From JBFMEX01 sp040752215 (lineage in GTDB: Bacteria > Pseudomonadota > Alphaproteobacteria > Rhizobiales > Hyphomicrobiaceae): 48,634 bases of DNA. Under the pieces are notes generated by a model that worked only from the letters and a program-made list of their open reading frames with translations, was not told where the DNA came from and did no database searches. Of this stretch, positions 31,540 to 40,647 are shown piece after piece. Position 1 is the stretch's first letter, and each line of letters opens with the position of its first letter. Made by a program: the position numbers and the translations under genes. The stretch covers positions 1-48,634 of the forward strand of contig JBFMEX010000095.1 in the NCBI GenBank assembly GCA_040752215.1, read 5' to 3'.

Positions 31540-32760
31540 ATGCCGGCAGCTGCGAACACCGCCGAGGGGCCACGGACGCCGGCGGCGAGATCGTGCCGCA
31601 GCATCAGCATTCTCGGCGCCACCGGATCGATCGGCACCAGCACCCTCGATCTCGTCGGTCGCACGCCCGAGGAGTTCGAGATTGTCGCGCTGACCGCGCA
31701 GTCGAACGTCGCGAGTCTCGCCGAGCTCGCCATCCGCCACCGCGCCCGCCTCGCCGTGATCGGAGACGCGGCACTCTACGGCGAGCTGAAGGAGCGGCTG
31801 GCCGGCAGCGGCATCGAGGCGGCAGCCGGCGCCGGAGCGCTGATCGCCGCCGCCGCCGAGCCGGCCGACTGCGTGATGGCGGCGATCATGGGCGCTGCCG
31901 GTCTCGAACCGACGCTGGCCGCCGTGGGTCAGGGGCGCCGGTTGGCGCTCGCCAACAAGGAATGCCTGGTCTCGGCGGGCGACATCTTCATGCGGCAGGT
32001 GGCGGAGTCGGGCGCCGAGCTGCTGCCGGTCGACAGCGAGCACTCGGCGGTGTTCCAGGCCGTGCGCGCCGCCGACCCGGATACGATCGAGCGGATCGTG
32101 CTGACTGCATCCGGCGGGCCATTTCGCGAGTGGGACCTGGAACGGATCAGGGCCGCGACGCCCGAGGAGGCGCTGCGCCATCCCAACTGGTCGATGGGCG
32201 CCAAGATCACGATCGATTCGGCGACCATGATGAACAAGGGTCTGGAGCTGATCGAGGCCTTCCATCTGTTCCCGGTCACCGCCGAACAGCTCGATGTCGT
32301 CGTTCACCCGCAGTCGGTGGTGCATTGCCTCGTCGCCTACCGTGACGGCTCGTGCCTCGCCCAGCTGTCGGCGCCCGACATGCGCACGCCGATCGCGGTC
32401 GCGCTCGCCTGGCCGGCGCGGATGGCGGCGCCGACCGAGCGCCTCGACCTAGCCAAGATCGCCCAGCTGACGTTCGAGGCTCCGGACGAGGTCCGCTTTC
32501 CGGCGCTCCCGCTGGCCCGCGCGGCACTCGAGCGGGGCGGCGGCGCTCCGGCGGTGCTCAACGCGGCCAACGAAGTGGCGGTAGAGGCGTTCCTCGGGCG
32601 GCGCATCGGCATTCTTGAAATCGCGGCAACGGTATCGGAATGTCTGGGGCGCGCCGACTCGCTCGGCCTGCTGGCCCCGCCCGCCGACCTCGACGACGTG
32701 CTGGCGCTCGATGCCGCCGCCCGCGAGCTGACCGAGGCCCTGTTGAAAGGCCGCGTGTGA
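31540..32760 (+). CDS. dxr: 1-deoxy-D-xylulose 5-phosphate reductoisomerase
   Basis: A 406-residue NADPH-dependent enzyme, the second step of the MEP isoprenoid pathway, making MEP from DXP and so feeding UppS. The nucleotide-binding loop ILGATGSIGTSTLDL starts at residue 24. Catalytic-domain blocks are ALANKECLVSAGDIF, LPVDSEHSAVFQ, TASGGPFREW, HPNWSMGAKITIDSATMMNK and VHPQSVVHCLV. The ATG at 31540 follows AAGGAG by about 11 bases; the extra 20 residues before the Rossmann motif are not conserved. The gene is full length. Confidence 0.96.
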   Translation: MPAAANTAEGPRTPAARSCRSISILGATGSIGTSTLDLVGRTPEEFEIVALTAQSNVASLAELAIRHRARLAVIGDAALYGELKERLAGSGIEAAAGAGALIAAAAEPADCVMAAIMGAAGLEPTLAAVGQGRRLALANKECLVSAGDIFMRQVAESGAELLPVDSEHSAVFQAVRAADPDTIERIVLTASGGPFREWDLERIRAATPEEALRHPNWSMGAKITIDSATMMNKGLELIEAFHLFPVTAEQLDVVVHPQSVVHCLVAYRDGSCLAQLSAPDMRTPIAVALAWPARMAAPTERLDLAKIAQLTFEAPDEVRFPALPLARAALERGGGAPAVLNAANEVAVEAFLGRRIGILEIAATVSECLGRADSLGLLAPPADLDDVLALDAAARELTEALLKGRV

Positions 32761-32839
32761 GCGTACATAGAGACGATTGAATGCAACGATTGCGAGCCGC
32801 CGATCATGGCGCGGCTCTGCCCCCTGGAGGCTTCCGACA

Positions 32840-33991
32840 ATGGCGATGCTGACCGGCCTGATGGACAGCTTGATGGCGCCGCTGGCGGTGGCCATTCCGT
32901 TCCTGTTCGTGCTGACCGTGGTGGTGTTCGTGCACGAGCTCGGCCACTTCCTCGTCGCCCGCTGGTGCAGCGTCAAGGTCGATGCGTTTTCGATCGGGTT
33001 CGGGAAGGAAATCTGGGGCTTCACCGACCGCCACGGCACCCGCTGGCGGTTCGCCTGGATCCCACTCGGCGGCTACGTCAAGTTCATGGACGACGACAAC
33101 GCCGCCAGCGCCCCGTCGCGCGAGACCATCGCCAGCATGTCGGAGGCCGAGCGAGCCGGCTCGTTCCATGCCAAGCCGGTGTGGCAGCGGGCCGCCGTGG
33201 TGGCCGCGGGCCCACTCGCCAACTTCCTGTTCTCCATATTGATTTTTGCGCTGATCTTCATGGCGCTGGGGGTCACGAGGATGGAGCCGAGGGTCGCCGA
33301 GGTGCTGCCCGACACGCCGGCGGCCAAGGCCGGCTTCCAGAGCGGCGACCTGGTGCTCGCCATCGACGGCACGAGAATTGACGATTTCGCCGACCTGCAG
33401 CGGATCGTCTCCTCCAGCCCCGGCCGCAGCCTGGTGTTCGAGGTCGACCGCGACGGCAAGCGGCTGGCGCTCGACGTGCAGCCGGAGCTGCGCGAGCAGG
33501 ACGATCGCATCGCCGGCAAGGTCAAGCGGCCGCTGATCGGTATTCGCGGCCCGGCGGCGACCGCCAAGGTCACGCACGAGCGGGTCGGACCGCTGGCGGC
33601 GGTCGGGCTCGGCGTCGAGCGGACGTGGGAGATCATCACCAGCACGCTCGGCTACATCCGCGACGTGATTCGCGGCCAGCAGCCGGCCGACCAGCTCGGC
33701 GGGCCGGTGCGCATCGCCGACGTCGCCGGCAAGGTTGCCAAGCAGGGGATCGTCGACCTCGTGTTCCTGACCGCGTTCCTGTCGGTCAGCATCGGCCTGC
33801 TCAACCTGTTCCCCGTTCCGGTGCTCGACGGCGGCCACCTCGTCTTCTACGCCATCGAGGCGATCCGCGGCCGGCCGCTGAGCGAAGGCGTGCAGGACGT
33901 GAGTTTCCGCATCGGGCTCGCGCTCATCCTCATGTTAATGGTGTTCAGCTTCCGCAACGACCTCGGCATCATCGCCCGCTGGCTGTCGTGA
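32840..33991 (+). CDS. rseP: Site-2 protease RseP/MmpA family
   Basis: A 383-residue intramembrane zinc metalloprotease of the inner membrane. The zinc motif HELGH is at residues 32-36 in the first helix, the second ligand is in the C-terminal LFPVPVLDGGHL, and a PDZ domain (PRVAEVLPDTPAAKAGFQSG) sits in the periplasmic part near residue 155. The start at 32840 has GGAGG 9 bases upstream. In other bacteria RseP cleaves anti-sigma factors and leftover signal peptides; the substrate here is unknown. It precedes bamA, the usual order. Confidence 0.94.
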   Translation: MAMLTGLMDSLMAPLAVAIPFLFVLTVVVFVHELGHFLVARWCSVKVDAFSIGFGKEIWGFTDRHGTRWRFAWIPLGGYVKFMDDDNAASAPSRETIASMSEAERAGSFHAKPVWQRAAVVAAGPLANFLFSILIFALIFMALGVTRMEPRVAEVLPDTPAAKAGFQSGDLVLAIDGTRIDDFADLQRIVSSSPGRSLVFEVDRDGKRLALDVQPELREQDDRIAGKVKRPLIGIRGPAATAKVTHERVGPLAAVGLGVERTWEIITSTLGYIRDVIRGQQPADQLGGPVRIADVAGKVAKQGIVDLVFLTAFLSVSIGLLNLFPVPVLDGGHLVFYAIEAIRGRPLSEGVQDVSFRIGLALILMLMVFSFRNDLGIIARWLS

Positions 33992-34266
33992 ATTATGGCG
34001 ATTGATCGGCGTTCAAGCAGCTGCTCCGACGGGCGTTCGGAATGTCCTCCGGTGACGTATTCTTGCCACTTCCGTTACCCTTGCTGAATCGTTAAAAGCG
34101 AGGGTTGTAACGGGGTGCGTCCGGTGTGATTCGGATGCCTTCTGCCTGGGGGCGGGCCGAGGGGATACGGTCGCGTCGAACAAGAAACGAGATTGAGCGC
34201 GGTCGGCCCATGCCGACGGAGGCCGTGCTTCAGGGGGGTCGGCAAAGCGCGAGGGCAGATCCGCGA

Positions 34267-36651
34267 ATGCAATGGCTTCGGATCATGTCGCTGGGGGGCT
34301 GGCATGTCGCGTTGTGGTTGGCTCTGGCCAGCCCGGCGGCGGTTCTTGTCGACGGCCTCTCGTTTGCCGTTCCGGCGGCTGCTCAGGGTGTCGTGCGAGA
34401 GATCCGGGTTGACGGCAATCGCCGCGTCGAGCCCGAGACGGTGCGCTCCTACCTGCAGATCTCGGTCGGTGACGCTTTCGATGAGGGCAAGATCGACCGC
34501 TCGCTCAAGGCGTTGTTCGCCACCGGCCTGTTCTACGACGTGCAGATCGACCGCCAGGGCAACGCGCTGGTCGTCTCCGTCAAGGAGAACCCGGTCGTCA
34601 ACCAGGTCGCGTTCGAGGGCAACAGCGAGGTCGAGACCCAGACCCTGCAGGCCGAGGTGCAGCTGAAGCCGCGCTCCGTGTTCACCCGCGCCCGCGCCCA
34701 GTCCGACGTGCAGCGCATCCTCGACGTCTACAGGCGACAGGGCCGCTTCGCCGCCTCGGTCGAGCCCAAGCTGATCGAGCTCGAGCAGAACCGCGTCAAC
34801 GTCGTGTTCGAGATCACCGAGGGCGGCGCAACCAAGGTCAAGGGTATTAACTTCGTCGGCAACCACGCGTTCTCCGACTCGCAGTTGCGCGACATCATCT
34901 CGACTACCGAGCAGAGCTGGCTCGATTTCCTCAAAGGCACCAGCATCTACGATCCCGACCGGCTCAACCTCGACCGCGAGCTGGTGCGCCAGTACTATCT
35001 CAAGAACGGCTATGCCGATGCGCGGGTGACGGCGGCCAACGCCGAGCTCGACCGCGACGGCTCCGGCTTCTACATCACCTTCGCGATCGAGGAGGGCGAG
35101 CTCTACCGCTTCGGCGAGGTGCGCATCGAGAGCGCGCTGGCGGGCGTCAATCCCGACGCGCTGCGCGGCGAGTTGCTGACCGATCCGGGCGAGATCTACA
35201 ACGGTGCCGAGATCGACAAGACGGTGGAGAAGCTGACGCTGGCGATCGCCGAGCAGGGCTATGCGTTCGCGCGCGTCCGGCCGAAGGCGCAGCCGGATAC
35301 CGCGACACGTACGATCGGTCTCGTCTATGCTGTCGACGAGGGCCCGCGCGTCTACATCGAGCGCATCAACGTCGTCGGCAATACGCGCACCAAGGATTTC
35401 GTCATCCGGCGTGAGTTCCGCTTGGCTGAAGGCGACGCCTACAATCCGTTGCTCGTCGATCGCGCCAAGAAGCGCTTGAATGCTCTCGGCCTGTTCAAGA
35501 CCGTCGAGGTCAAGCGCCGTCCTGGCACGGCTCAGGATCGCGTCGTGCTCGACGTCGAGGTGGTCGAGCAGTCGACCGGCGAGCTGTCGTTCGGCGCCGG
35601 CTACTCGACCAGCGAGGGTGTGATTGGCGACATCACGATCTCCGAGCGCAACCTGTTCGGCAACGGCCAGTACCTGCGCTTGAAGGTGGCCGGCTCGATC
35701 GAGCGTCTACAGGTCGACATCGGCTTCACCGAGCCGCGCTTCCTCGACATGAACCTGTCGGCCGGCATCGATCTCTTCCACAAGGAGATCGACCAGCGCG
35801 ACACGTCGGGCTTCCGCAGCCGCAAGACTGGCGCCAGCCCGCGGCTCGGCTTCCCGCTGTCCGAGAACCTGTGGGTCCAGACGAACTACACGATCTCGCG
35901 CGACGAGATCTTCGACGTGGATCCGTTCGCCTCGTTCGCCATCAAGGAGGCCTGCGGCTGGGATGGCTTCACGTGCCGGAAGGGCGAGTACTACACCTCC
36001 GCCATCGGCGGCTCGCTCACCTACGACGCGCGCAACCATCCGCGCAACCCGACCCGCGGCTTCTATCTGCAGGCGACGACCGACTTTGCCGGCGTCGGCG
36101 GCGACGTGCAGTACGTCCGCGTCGGCGGCGAGGCGCGCGGCTACTATCCGATCACCGACAAGCTGACCTTCGTCAGCCGCGTGGTCGGTGGCCACATTGC
36201 CGGCTGGGGCGGCGACGATCCGCGTCTGATCGACCTGTTCTTCAAGGGCGGCGAGACGGTGCGCGGCTTCGATCGTGCCGGCTTCGGTCCGCGCGATCTC
36301 AACACTGGCGATGCACTCGGCGGCTCGACCTACTGGGCCGCCACGGCCGAGGTCCGCTTCCCGATCCCGCTGGTGCCCGACGAGCTCGGCATCTCGGGTG
36401 CCGTGTTCGCCGACGCCGGCTCGCTGTGGGATGCGGGCGCGGGTGCCAAGAACGCGCCGCAGAAGTGCCAGCCGTTCAACATCAACTTCGTCTGTCTCGC
36501 CGACGACGAGACCGTTCGGTCCTCGGTCGGTGTGAGCTTGCTGTGGAACTCGCCGCTCGGACCGCTGCGCCTCGACTACGCGCACGTGCTGAGCAAGGAG
36601 TCCTACGACGAGGAGCAGTCGATCCGGTTCGGCGCCTCCACCAAGTTCTGA
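34267..36651 (+). CDS. bamA: Outer membrane protein assembly factor BamA
   Basis: A beta-barrel protein of about 794 residues that inserts other outer-membrane proteins. A hydrophobic signal peptide ends near VPAAAQG, and five POTRA repeats follow: VVREIRVDGNRRVEPETV, then repeats beginning near QVAFEGNSEVETQTL, KGINFVGNHAFSDSQL, YRFGEVRIESALAGV and ERINVVGNTRTKDFVI. The 16-strand barrel carries VRGFDRAGFGPRD, the conserved VRGF motif of loop 6, and ends with the aromatic residue in FGASTKF. The frame is open back to 34126 with ATGs at 34126, 34210 and 34267; 34267 is preferred because GAGGG lies 12 bases before it and the signal peptide length is then normal. 34210 cannot be excluded. Confidence 0.95.
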   Translation: MQWLRIMSLGGWHVALWLALASPAAVLVDGLSFAVPAAAQGVVREIRVDGNRRVEPETVRSYLQISVGDAFDEGKIDRSLKALFATGLFYDVQIDRQGNALVVSVKENPVVNQVAFEGNSEVETQTLQAEVQLKPRSVFTRARAQSDVQRILDVYRRQGRFAASVEPKLIELEQNRVNVVFEITEGGATKVKGINFVGNHAFSDSQLRDIISTTEQSWLDFLKGTSIYDPDRLNLDRELVRQYYLKNGYADARVTAANAELDRDGSGFYITFAIEEGELYRFGEVRIESALAGVNPDALRGELLTDPGEIYNGAEIDKTVEKLTLAIAEQGYAFARVRPKAQPDTATRTIGLVYAVDEGPRVYIERINVVGNTRTKDFVIRREFRLAEGDAYNPLLVDRAKKRLNALGLFKTVEVKRRPGTAQDRVVLDVEVVEQSTGELSFGAGYSTSEGVIGDITISERNLFGNGQYLRLKVAGSIERLQVDIGFTEPRFLDMNLSAGIDLFHKEIDQRDTSGFRSRKTGASPRLGFPLSENLWVQTNYTISRDEIFDVDPFASFAIKEACGWDGFTCRKGEYYTSAIGGSLTYDARNHPRNPTRGFYLQATTDFAGVGGDVQYVRVGGEARGYYPITDKLTFVSRVVGGHIAGWGGDDPRLIDLFFKGGETVRGFDRAGFGPRDLNTGDALGGSTYWAATAEVRFPIPLVPDELGISGAVFADAGSLWDAGAGAKNAPQKCQPFNINFVCLADDETVRSSVGVSLLWNSPLGPLRLDYAHVLSKESYDEEQSIRFGASTKF

Positions 36652-36931
36652 TCCCACTTCTGGAGCGGGGCTCGAGGAGGGCCCCCTCACACGGCCATCC
36701 CTTCCGCTCCCACCTCGCCCGACGGCGGCATAGGTCTCTGCGATTGATTTGGCTGCCGTTGGGGCCCATGCTTGGCCGGGCCTTCCGCCACCGCGCGACC
36801 ACCGGGCTCATGGGAGCGTCACCGCTCTCCGGCTGCGCTGCGATCCGGCGCGACCATGGCGAAGGAGTGCGGCACACATAGAGGCACACGACCGCGGTTC
36901 GCCGACGCGACGAGCAAAGGGGGGCGCTCCG

Positions 36932-37981
36932 ATGGAGCATCCTGGCTTCTTCGACCGGAAAGGGCCGTTGCCGCTCGCCGAGGTGGCGCGGGCGGTCGGC
37001 GCCGTGCTGCCGGCCGGAGCGGATGGCGCTCTGCTGATCGAGGATGTCCGGCCGTTGTCCGAGTCCGGCCCGCGCCACATCACGTTCCTCGACAACCGCA
37101 GGTATCTGCCGCAACTGGCGACCGCCAGGGCCGGCGCCGTGCTCGTGCAGCCGGCGCTCGCGGCGCGGGTCCCGCACGGCGTCATCGCACTCGAGACCAA
37201 GACGCCCTATCGGGGCTTTGCACTGGCGCTGCAACTCTTCTATCCCGACGCGATCTGGCCGCGGGTCGCCGCTTGCGGGGCGCAGCCAGCGATCGATCCG
37301 ACGGCCGAGATCGAGGATGGCGTGGCGATCGAGCCGGGTGCAGTCATCGGGCCCGGAGCCCACATCGGCGCCGGCAGCCGGATCGCGGCGGGGGCGGTCG
37401 TCGGCTTTCGAGTGGCGATCGGCCGGCGCTGCTACGTCGGCGCCCAGTCGGTGGTAACGCATGCCGTGATCGGCGACCGGGTGATCATCCACGCTGGGGT
37501 CCGCATCGGCCAGGACGGGTTTGGCTTCGCGATGGGGCCGGAAGGGCACCTGAAAGTGCCGCAGATCGGCCGGGTGATCGTGCAGGACGACGTCGAGATC
37601 GGGGCCAATACCGCGATCGATCGGGGCGCCCTTAAGGATACGATCATCGGAGAAGGTACCAAAATTGATAATCTCGTGCAAATCGGGCACAACGTCGTCA
37701 TCGGGCGCCATTGCGTGATCGTGGCTCATACCGGCATCTCCGGCTCCACCGAGCTCGGCGATTTCGTCGTCATGGGCGGCCAATCCGGCACGGTCGGACA
37801 CATCAAGATCGGCAGCGGCGCCCAGATCGCCGGGGCCTCGCATCCCAAGGATGACGTCCCGGCCGGGGCGCGGGTCGGTGGTACGCCGGCCAAGCCGCTT
37901 CGGGAGTGGGCCCGCGAGCTCGCCGCCGTGTCGCGCCTTGCCGCGCGCGGCAAGGCCGAGCCGGAGCCCAATGACGACTGA
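36932..37981 (+). CDS. lpxD: UDP-3-O-acylglucosamine N-acyltransferase
   Basis: A 349-residue enzyme of lipid A synthesis, adding the N-linked hydroxyacyl chain to UDP-3-O-acyl-glucosamine. A uridine-binding N-terminal domain (IEDVRPLSESGPRHITFLDN) precedes a left-handed beta helix of hexapeptide repeats from about residue 115 (DPTAEIEDGVAIEPGAVIGP onwards). The catalytic His region is DNLVQIGHNVVIGRHCVI. The C-terminal GTPAKPLREW is standard. The start at 36932 has GGGG-rich sequence upstream. It lies 280 bases after bamA; a weak hairpin only occurs between them. Confidence 0.95.
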   Translation: MEHPGFFDRKGPLPLAEVARAVGAVLPAGADGALLIEDVRPLSESGPRHITFLDNRRYLPQLATARAGAVLVQPALAARVPHGVIALETKTPYRGFALALQLFYPDAIWPRVAACGAQPAIDPTAEIEDGVAIEPGAVIGPGAHIGAGSRIAAGAVVGFRVAIGRRCYVGAQSVVTHAVIGDRVIIHAGVRIGQDGFGFAMGPEGHLKVPQIGRVIVQDDVEIGANTAIDRGALKDTIIGEGTKIDNLVQIGHNVVIGRHCVIVAHTGISGSTELGDFVVMGGQSGTVGHIKIGSGAQIAGASHPKDDVPAGARVGGTPAKPLREWARELAAVSRLAARGKAEPEPNDD

Positions 37982-38049
37982 GTTGCCTCGGCCGGACCGA
38001 TGACCCGTTCCGGTTCACCGTCGTGATCGGATGGTTGGAGCATGAACAA

Positions 38050-38550
38050 ATGAATGACGCCACGCCAAAGCCAGCGCTCACGACCGCCGATATCGGCCAG
38101 GTGATGCAACTCCTGCCGCACCGCTATCCGTTCCTCATGGTCGACAGGATGTACGACATGGACGGCGATGAGAGCTGCGTCGGGGTCAAGAACGTCACGA
38201 TCAACGAGCCCTTCTTCCAAGGCCACTTTCCCCAGTATCCGGTGATGCCGGGCGTGCTGATCATCGAGGGCTTGGCGCAGACGGCGGGGGCGCTGTGCGT
38301 GCACAGCCTCGGCGGTGGCTACAAGGCCGAGCTGGTCTATTTCATGGGGATCGACCGGGCCAAGTTCCGCAAGCCTGTTCTGCCGGGCGACCAGCTGCAC
38401 TACCATGTGCGCAAGATCCGCAATCGCGGCCGCGTGTGGAAATTCTACGGCGAGGCCAAGGTCAACGGTCAGATCGTCGCCGAGGCGGAGATCAGCGCCA
38501 TGCTCGCTGACACGGCCGAGGCCCGGGCGTTCGCGAGCAAGAATGGCTGA
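38050..38550 (+). CDS. fabZ: (3R)-hydroxyacyl-ACP dehydratase FabZ
   Basis: A 166-residue hot-dog-fold dehydratase of type II fatty acid synthesis. The active-site His is H24 in LLPHRYPFLMVDR and the active-site Glu lies in the VMPGVLIIEGLAQ helix after GHFPQYP. The start at 38050 has GGAG about 10 bases upstream. It competes with LpxA for hydroxymyristoyl-type ACP substrates, which makes its place between lpxD and lpxA meaningful. Its stop overlaps the lpxA start by 8 bases. Confidence 0.96.
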   Translation: MNDATPKPALTTADIGQVMQLLPHRYPFLMVDRMYDMDGDESCVGVKNVTINEPFFQGHFPQYPVMPGVLIIEGLAQTAGALCVHSLGGGYKAELVYFMGIDRAKFRKPVLPGDQLHYHVRKIRNRGRVWKFYGEAKVNGQIVAEAEISAMLADTAEARAFASKNG

Positions 38551-39349
38551 GACTGGAATCCATCCGACCGCAATTGTCGAGACTGGAGCAAAGCTCGGAG
38601 CGGGTGTCCGCATCGGTCCCTTCTCGCATGTCGGTGCGGAGGTCGTGCTCGGTGACGGCGTCGAGATCGTCAGCCACGCTGTCGTAGCCGGACGCACCAC
38701 CGTCGGGGCGCGCACGCGTATCTTCCCGTTCGCCTCGATCGGCCATCAGCCCCAGGACCTCAAATTCAAGGGCGAGCCTTCGACGCTGGCGGTCGGCGCC
38801 GACTGCATCATCCGCGAAGGCGTGACCATGAACCCCGGCACCGCGGGCGGTGGCATGTCGACGACGATCGGCGACCGCTGCGCGTTCCTGGCCAACAGCC
38901 ATGTCGGTCACGATTGCCACGTCGGCAACAATGTCGTCTTCTCCAACAACGTCATGCTCGCCGGTCATTGCTCGGTCGGCGATTTCGCGATCATCGGCGG
39001 CGGCGCCGCGGTGATCCAGTTCGCCCGCGTCGGCGCGCACTCGTTTCTCGGCGGCATGTCGGGACTCGAGAACGATCTCATTCCCTACGGCATGGCGCTC
39101 GGCAACCGGGCCCATCTCTCCGGACTCAACATCGTCGGGCTGCAGCGGCGCGGCTTCTCGCGCAGCGACATCCACGACTTGAGGCGCGCCTACCGGCTGA
39201 TGTTCGCCGACGAGGGCACGCTGCTGGAGCGCGTCGCCGACGTGGCGCAGGAGTTCGCCGGCCATCCGATCGTGGTCGAGATCGTCGATTTCATCCGCGC
39301 CGGCGGCAAGCGCTCGATCTGCACTCCGCGCGAGGTGGCAGAGGCGTGA
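38543..39349 (+). CDS. lpxA: UDP-N-acetylglucosamine O-acyltransferase
   Basis: A 268-residue cytoplasmic enzyme for the first step of lipid A synthesis, moving a hydroxyacyl chain from ACP to UDP-GlcNAc. Hexapeptide repeats begin at IHPTAIVETGAKLGAGVRIG. The catalytic His motif is ANSHVGHDCHVGNN, and the acyl-chain region GGMSGLENDLIPYGMALGNR follows, with a helical C-terminal domain from NIVGLQRRGFSRSDIHDLRR. The length matches the family. It is coupled by overlap to fabZ upstream and by a GTGA overlap to lpxI downstream. Confidence 0.96.
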   Translation: MAETGIHPTAIVETGAKLGAGVRIGPFSHVGAEVVLGDGVEIVSHAVVAGRTTVGARTRIFPFASIGHQPQDLKFKGEPSTLAVGADCIIREGVTMNPGTAGGGMSTTIGDRCAFLANSHVGHDCHVGNNVVFSNNVMLAGHCSVGDFAIIGGGAAVIQFARVGAHSFLGGMSGLENDLIPYGMALGNRAHLSGLNIVGLQRRGFSRSDIHDLRRAYRLMFADEGTLLERVADVAQEFAGHPIVVEIVDFIRAGGKRSICTPREVAEA

Positions 39350-39360
39350 GGCTGGCGGCG

Positions 39361-40647
39361 ATGCCGAGCAGCAGCGAGGGACGGATCGGCATCCTCGCCG
39401 GCGGCGGCAGCCTTCCGCTCGAGATCGCGCGCTCGCTCGCAGCCCGTGGCGTCGCGCCGTTCATCGTCCTCATCGACGGCGAGGCGGATGGCGATTTCAC
39501 CGGCCTCGACACCACCCGGGCCAACTGGGGCCAGATCGGGCGTATGATCCGCTCGCTCAAGCAGGCCGGCTGCACGCGGCTCGTGCTCGCGGGGCGCGTC
39601 CGACGGCCGGACCTCGCGCGCATCAAGCCGGATCTCGGCCTTTTTCGCGCCCTGCCGACGGTCTTGAGGCTCATCTCCGCCGGCGGCGACGACCGGGTTC
39701 TGCGCGGCGTGATCGGCTACCTCGAGCGCCATGGGCTCGAGGTGATCGGGCCGGGAGAGGCCGCGCCCGAGCTGGTCGCCCGCGCAGGCAGTCTCGGTGC
39801 CGTCGCGCCCGATGCCGCCGCCGAGGTCGACATCGCGCTCGGGCTCGCCGTCGTCGGTGTGCTCGGGGGCTTCGACGTCGGGCAGGCGGTCGTCGCGTGC
39901 GGCGGCCGGGTCGTAGCGATCGAGGGGGCCGAGGGCACCGACGCCATGCTTTCGCGGGTGATTGCCCGGCGTGCGAGCGCCAGCGCGGCTTGCTCCGGTG
40001 GCGTGCTGGTCAAACGTGCCAAGCCCGGCCAGGAGCTGCGCGTCGATCTGCCGGCGATCGGTCCGGCGACGGTCACGCGTGCCTCCGAGGCTCGTCTTGC
40101 CGGCATAGCGGTGGAGGCGGGGCGCACGCTGCTGCTCGAGCGCCGGGAGATGGCCGCCCGCGCCGACGCATCGGGCCTGTTCGTCATCGCGTGCGATGTC
40201 GCGCCGGTCGGTGCGGCCGCCCGTGCAGCCGCGGCGCGCGTCGGCGCGTTCGACGGCGCCGAGCTTCCCGCCATGCTCCTGCGCGACGCGGCGAAGGGCG
40301 TCGGCGTGCTGGCTGCGCTGGCGCCGAATGTTGCGAGCGGCGGTGTTGTCGTGGTGCGCGGCCACGTTCTGGGAATCGAGACCGGAGAGGGCATTGCGGC
40401 CTTGCTTCGGCGTGCCTCGGGGCTCCGTCAATGGGGCTCGCGGCGCTGGCGGCGGCGCGACGGCATGCTGGTTCTGCCGGATGCCCTGTCCTTGACCGAT
40501 GACGACGTCGCCGCTGCTGCTGCCGGGCTCGCCGGCATCGCCGTCGTCGAGCAAGAAGGCGATCGCGGCCGGCTGGCAGAGCTCGCCGCAGCGGCGCGCG
40601 GTCGGGGCATCGCGCTCGCTATCGCGGCCGGTCGGGGTGGCGTGTGA
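39361..40647 (+). CDS. lpxI: UDP-2,3-diacylglucosamine pyrophosphatase LpxI, extended form
   Basis: A 428-residue protein; family members are normally about 280. It hydrolyses UDP-2,3-diacylglucosamine to lipid X, the step done by LpxH in E. coli. Residues 1-280 are ordinary LpxI: GRIGILAGGGSLPLEIARSL, then NWGQIGRMIRSLKQAGCTRL and VVAIEGAEGTDAMLSRV with the likely catalytic D194. Residues from about 300 to 428 look like a second, diverged copy of the C-terminal domain: GIETGEGIAALLRR aligns with IEGAEGTDAMLSRV, putting A346 at the Asp position, and LAGIAVVEQEGDRGRLAELA aligns with LAGIAVEAGRTLLLERREMA. A GTG at 39346 overlapping lpxA is an equally possible start, adding five residues. Confidence 0.9.
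   Translation: MPSSSEGRIGILAGGGSLPLEIARSLAARGVAPFIVLIDGEADGDFTGLDTTRANWGQIGRMIRSLKQAGCTRLVLAGRVRRPDLARIKPDLGLFRALPTVLRLISAGGDDRVLRGVIGYLERHGLEVIGPGEAAPELVARAGSLGAVAPDAAAEVDIALGLAVVGVLGGFDVGQAVVACGGRVVAIEGAEGTDAMLSRVIARRASASAACSGGVLVKRAKPGQELRVDLPAIGPATVTRASEARLAGIAVEAGRTLLLERREMAARADASGLFVIACDVAPVGAAARAAAARVGAFDGAELPAMLLRDAAKGVGVLAALAPNVASGGVVVVRGHVLGIETGEGIAALLRRASGLRQWGSRRWRRRDGMLVLPDALSLTDDDVAAAAAGLAGIAVVEQEGDRGRLAELAAAARGRGIALAIAAGRGGV

Noticed and set aside
34126..34266. Longer BamA start at 34126
   Set aside because: It would place about 47 charged residues before the signal peptide, which would be unusual for Sec export; 34210 remains possible.
36667..36685. Possible terminator hairpin after bamA (GGGGC/GCCCC)
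   Set aside because: The stem is only 5 bp with a 9-base loop and no T-run; such hairpins arise by chance in this base composition.
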